A stretch of DNA of 54,216 bases from Marinobacter halodurans. Lineage in GTDB: Bacteria > Pseudomonadota > Gammaproteobacteria > Pseudomonadales > Oleiphilaceae. Under the pieces are notes generated by a model. The model saw only the letters and a program-made list of their open reading frames with translations, made no database searches and was not told where the DNA came from. The DNA is taken from the NCBI RefSeq assembly GCF_004327985.1, contig NZ_SJDL01000037.1:1-54216 (forward strand), written 5' to 3'. The translations under genes were made by a program, and so were the position numbers. This document shows positions 51,710-54,216 of the stretch, piece after piece. How positions within the stretch are numbered: the stretch's first letter is position 1; each line of letters opens with the position of its first letter.

Positions 51710-54216
51710 TCAGGCGGGGGCCTGCGCTGCCAGACTGAAGCGCCCCAGGAGCTCGGCCAGCGCGCCAATAAAGGCCGGTTCACGAACGATGCCCAGATGG
51801 TCCGTCTCCAGCCAGACGGATGTGGCCAACGGCTGGCCGAGTGAACGCGCCAGGATGTGCTCGGCATGGGCGTTGTTCTCCGGTGACTGCGACGCCCACC
51901 AGGCATGGACCGGAGCCCGGACCGGCCTGACGCTGTCGTGGGTCCGCGCCAGCGTGCGCATATGGCGCTCCACCGCCAGCAACTGCTGCCACTGGTCGTC
52001 GCCGACACCGTCCGGCACCGGCGCGGCGTCCGCCACCGCTCTCGCCTCACCCGCACCGGGCACGTAACCGTCGATCAGGCCGACGAACGCGACACGCTTA
52101 CCGAGGCGTTCCAGCAGGCTGGCCATTTCCAGGGCCAGCGTCCCGCCCATGGACCAGCCAAGCAGGTGGTACGGGCCGGTCGGCTGCTGTTCCAGCAGGA
52201 TCCGCACATAATCCCGCGCCATGGCCGCCAGCGAGGTATCGTGCCAGCCGGCATCCAGGATCTGCCGGTTCTGCAGGCCCCAGACCGTCCAGTCATCCGC
52301 CAGCTGTCGCGCCAGCGGGTAGTAGCCGACCACCGTGCCGCTCACCGGATGGGGGCAAAACAGGGTGCCGGTGGCGTCCGCCGATCCGCCCAGGCGCACC
52401 CGGGGGTCGAGGGACGCGCCATCGCTCTGGACTTTGGCCGTCACGTCCGTTGTCGCCGAGGGGGTCCGGATCAGTGTTTTCAGTGCCTCGCCCATGGCCG
52501 CCAGCAGCCGTTCCACCGTGCGGGGCCGATAGCGCTGACCGCTGTAGCGGGCATTGAGCACCAGTTGCCCCCGATGGATCTGGCCGTTGATCTCCAGTTC
52601 GCGACTGAGGGGCGACCAGGGGTGGACCAGGTCGCCGGGCGACTCATCGGCGGGCTGGAAACGATCATCGCCGAGGTGGCCGTCCACCTGGCCCAGATAG
52701 TTGAAGGCCAGCCGGGGTTCGGGCACCTGCGCCAGACGGGACCGGATCTCCGGCTCCGCCAGGTAGCGCAGGGCTCCGAAACCCAGTCCCTTGCCGGGCA
52801 CGGCGGCACGGGCCTCGCGGATTCGCGCCAGGGTGCGATCTGGCTCACCGGTGGACGGCAGGCGCAACGGGTACAGGCTGGTGAACCAGCCCAGGGTGCG
52901 ACTGAGATCGAGGCGGTCGTCCAGCGGTTCCCGGCCGTGGCCTTCCACCGCCACCAGCGGGTTGTCCAGATCGCCCCAGGTGCGCAGGCCCTCTGCCAAC
53001 GCCGCCAGCAACAGGTCGTCCATGCCCGCGTCCCGGGCGGCCAGGGTTTCCCGCAGCAGGCGCCGGGTCTGCCCGACCGGCAACCGCCATTCCACGTGAC
53101 GGGCGTCCGCCTGGACCCGGCGCCCGTCCGGGTTATCCACCGGCCAGGCCTCATCCACGCTGCCCAGGGTGGCCCAGTAGTCGACTTCCGACAGCCAGGC
53201 GCCCGAGGCTGCGTTGGCCGCCAGATGGTCCGCCCACCGCTGGTAACTGGCGCTGCGCAATCCGGGATCCGCAGGCTGGCCGGCTTCGATCTGTTGGTAG
53301 ATGCGCGTCAGGTCGTCCAGCAGGATGCGCCAGGACACACCGTCTATCAGCAGGTGATGCACGCTGAGCAACAGGCGCTGCTCGCCATCCAGCAGGTTGA
53401 TCAACAGGACGCCGGCCAGAGGGCCCCGCTCAAGGTCGAAACTCCGCTGGACGGCATCGCACGCCGCAGTGACGGCCCCGGCGTCCGCCAGGTCCACAAC
53501 CCGCAGCAGGCGATCCGCGCTCTCGGATGGCCGATAGAACGCCTGCCAGTGGCCGGCTTGGCGGCGGAAGCCCAGGCGCAAGCTGTCGTGATGCTCGACC
53601 AGCACCTGCACCGCCTGCTGCAGGCGGCCTGCATCCAGGGGCTGCGTGACCTTGAGCAGCAGCGACTGGTTCCAGTGCGCCTCATCGCGCAGGGGCTGCT
53701 CGAAGAAATGATGCTGGATGGGCGTCAACGGCAACTCGCCTTCCACCCTCGCCGGCGCATCCGCCTCGTTCACTGCGGTTTCCAGCGCGGCCGCCATCTC
53801 CGCCAGTTGCGGTTTGAGGAACACCGTCTTGGGCGTCAGGTGCCAACCGGCCTGGCGCAGCCGGGTGATCAGCCCGAGCGACTGGATGGAATCGCCGCCC
53901 AGTTCGAAGAAGCTGTCGCCCCGGCTGATGCCCTCAATGCCGAGCACCGCCTGCCAGAGCTCCGCCAGCAGCGTTTCCCGCTCCCCTTGCGGCGCTGCCT
54001 GTTGCTCGGCGGGCGCCGTGGGTTCCGGTAAGGCGTTGCGGTCCAGTTTACCGTTGGGCAATTGCGGCAGGCGCTCAAGCGTCACGATGTGCGACGGCAC
54101 CATGTACTCCGGCAACCGCTCCCGGAGCGTCGCCTTGATGCGGCGCTCATCCAGGTCCTCACCGGAAACGTAGCCCACCAGTCGCTGGCCAGCGGCGGTG
54201 TCTTTCACCACCGCCA
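51710..54216 (-). CDS. NRPS 3' end: A(C-term)-PCP-E-TE, partial
   Basis: The end of a non-ribosomal peptide synthetase; the frame is open to the window edge, so at least 835 aa are visible. Order: adenylation C terminus (LPEYMVPSHIVTL, NGKLDRNALP), carrier domain (FFELGGDSIQSLGL, the GGDS form typical before epimerases), epimerisation domain (HHLLIDGVSWRILLDDL, GWFTSLYPLRL, FNYLGQVDG), and a thioesterase with GWSMGG and a late His (ETDHLGIV). An epimerisation domain next to the TE implies the last residue is D-configured. The peptide is released by the TE. Upstream modules are not in view. Confidence 0.95.
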   Translation of the reverse strand, partial: AVVKDTAAGQRLVGYVSGEDLDERRIKATLRERLPEYMVPSHIVTLERLPQLPNGKLDRNALPEPTAPAEQQAAPQGERETLLAELWQAVLGIEGISRGDSFFELGGDSIQSLGLITRLRQAGWHLTPKTVFLKPQLAEMAAALETAVNEADAPARVEGELPLTPIQHHFFEQPLRDEAHWNQSLLLKVTQPLDAGRLQQAVQVLVEHHDSLRLGFRRQAGHWQAFYRPSESADRLLRVVDLADAGAVTAACDAVQRSFDLERGPLAGVLLINLLDGEQRLLLSVHHLLIDGVSWRILLDDLTRIYQQIEAGQPADPGLRSASYQRWADHLAANAASGAWLSEVDYWATLGSVDEAWPVDNPDGRRVQADARHVEWRLPVGQTRRLLRETLAARDAGMDDLLLAALAEGLRTWGDLDNPLVAVEGHGREPLDDRLDLSRTLGWFTSLYPLRLPSTGEPDRTLARIREARAAVPGKGLGFGALRYLAEPEIRSRLAQVPEPRLAFNYLGQVDGHLGDDRFQPADESPGDLVHPWSPLSRELEINGQIHRGQLVLNARYSGQRYRPRTVERLLAAMGEALKTLIRTPSATTDVTAKVQSDGASLDPRVRLGGSADATGTLFCPHPVSGTVVGYYPLARQLADDWTVWGLQNRQILDAGWHDTSLAAMARDYVRILLEQQPTGPYHLLGWSMGGTLALEMASLLERLGKRVAFVGLIDGYVPGAGEARAVADAAPVPDGVGDDQWQQLLAVERHMRTLARTHDSVRPVRAPVHAWWASQSPENNAHAEHILARSLGQPLATSVWLETDHLGIVREPAFIGALAELLGRFSLAAQAPA

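Noticed and set aside
51905-54031. 708-codon open frame on the plus strand
   Set aside because: Antisense to the NRPS domains; no conserved features.
1-54216. CRISPR array, rRNA operon or prophage
   Set aside because: No regularly spaced repeats, rRNA-like stretches or phage structural genes were seen in the window.

Overview
The window looks like chromosome from a high-GC gammaproteobacterium, probably Marinobacter or a close marine relative. The clues are the housekeeping gene orders (minC-minD-minE; hemA-prfA-prmC-moeB; TPR lipoprotein-lolB-ispE-tRNA-Gln-prs-rplY-pth-ychF) and a hydroxamate/beta-hydroxyaspartate-type siderophore locus. The genus is inferred from memory of gene order and protein families; no search was run.

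Layout. 1-312: the 5' end of a group IIC intron on the minus strand, sitting directly behind the terminator of an rstA-rstB two-component operon (313-2707, minus). 3024-4615: olsB-olsA for ornithine lipid, behind a four-heptamer Pho-box array. 4629-10243 (minus): a SlyD-like prolyl isomerase, an acetyl-CoA hydrolase/transferase, a small exported protein, a PhaC-like hydrolase and a Tas-like aldo-keto reductase. 10456-12172: a GT4 glycosyltransferase and a PAP2 phosphatase behind a second, very clear Pho box. 12193-17905: dinB with a consensus LexA box, a DUF1244-HopJ-minC-minD-minE run, a DUF2804 protein and a START-domain protein. 18067-20012: a CBS-domain protein coupled to a PIN-PhoH (PhoH2-type) protein. 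20013-20497: no gene, but a 280-bp MITE-like element inserted in an older palindromic repeat. 20498-24616 (minus): a compact five-gene operon with AstE-like amidohydrolase, RimK ligase, RimB-like protease, MscS channel and an unrecognised protein. 24842-29417: photolyase, then (minus) a PP2C/kinase fusion and a nitrate transporter. 29826-33896 (minus): moeB, prmC, prfA, hemA. 34392-41345: TPR lipoprotein to ychF. 41367-54216: a siderophore region with PPTase, ABC importer, FhuF reductase, acyltransferase, SyrP-like hydroxylase, MbtH protein, TonB receptor and the 3' end of an NRPS that leaves the window.

How the genes work together. The two Pho-box operons suggest a phosphate-starvation lipid-remodelling regulon: OlsB/OlsA make phosphorus-free ornithine lipid, while PAP2 could release diacylglycerol from phosphatidate for the GT4 enzyme to glycosylate. 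The siderophore block joins late assembly (epimerisation and release by the NRPS, hydroxylation, acylation), uptake (receptor, FhuD, FhuB, FhuC) and reductive iron release (FhuF), with Fur-box candidates before the receptor and before the detached fhuC. The RimK operon pairs a peptide ligase with a protease, an amidohydrolase and a mechanosensitive channel, and is the least understood system here.

Two marks of genome plasticity stand out: the intron at a terminator, and a sharp GC drop within the 3' third of ispE next to tRNA-Gln, which looks like a recombined segment.
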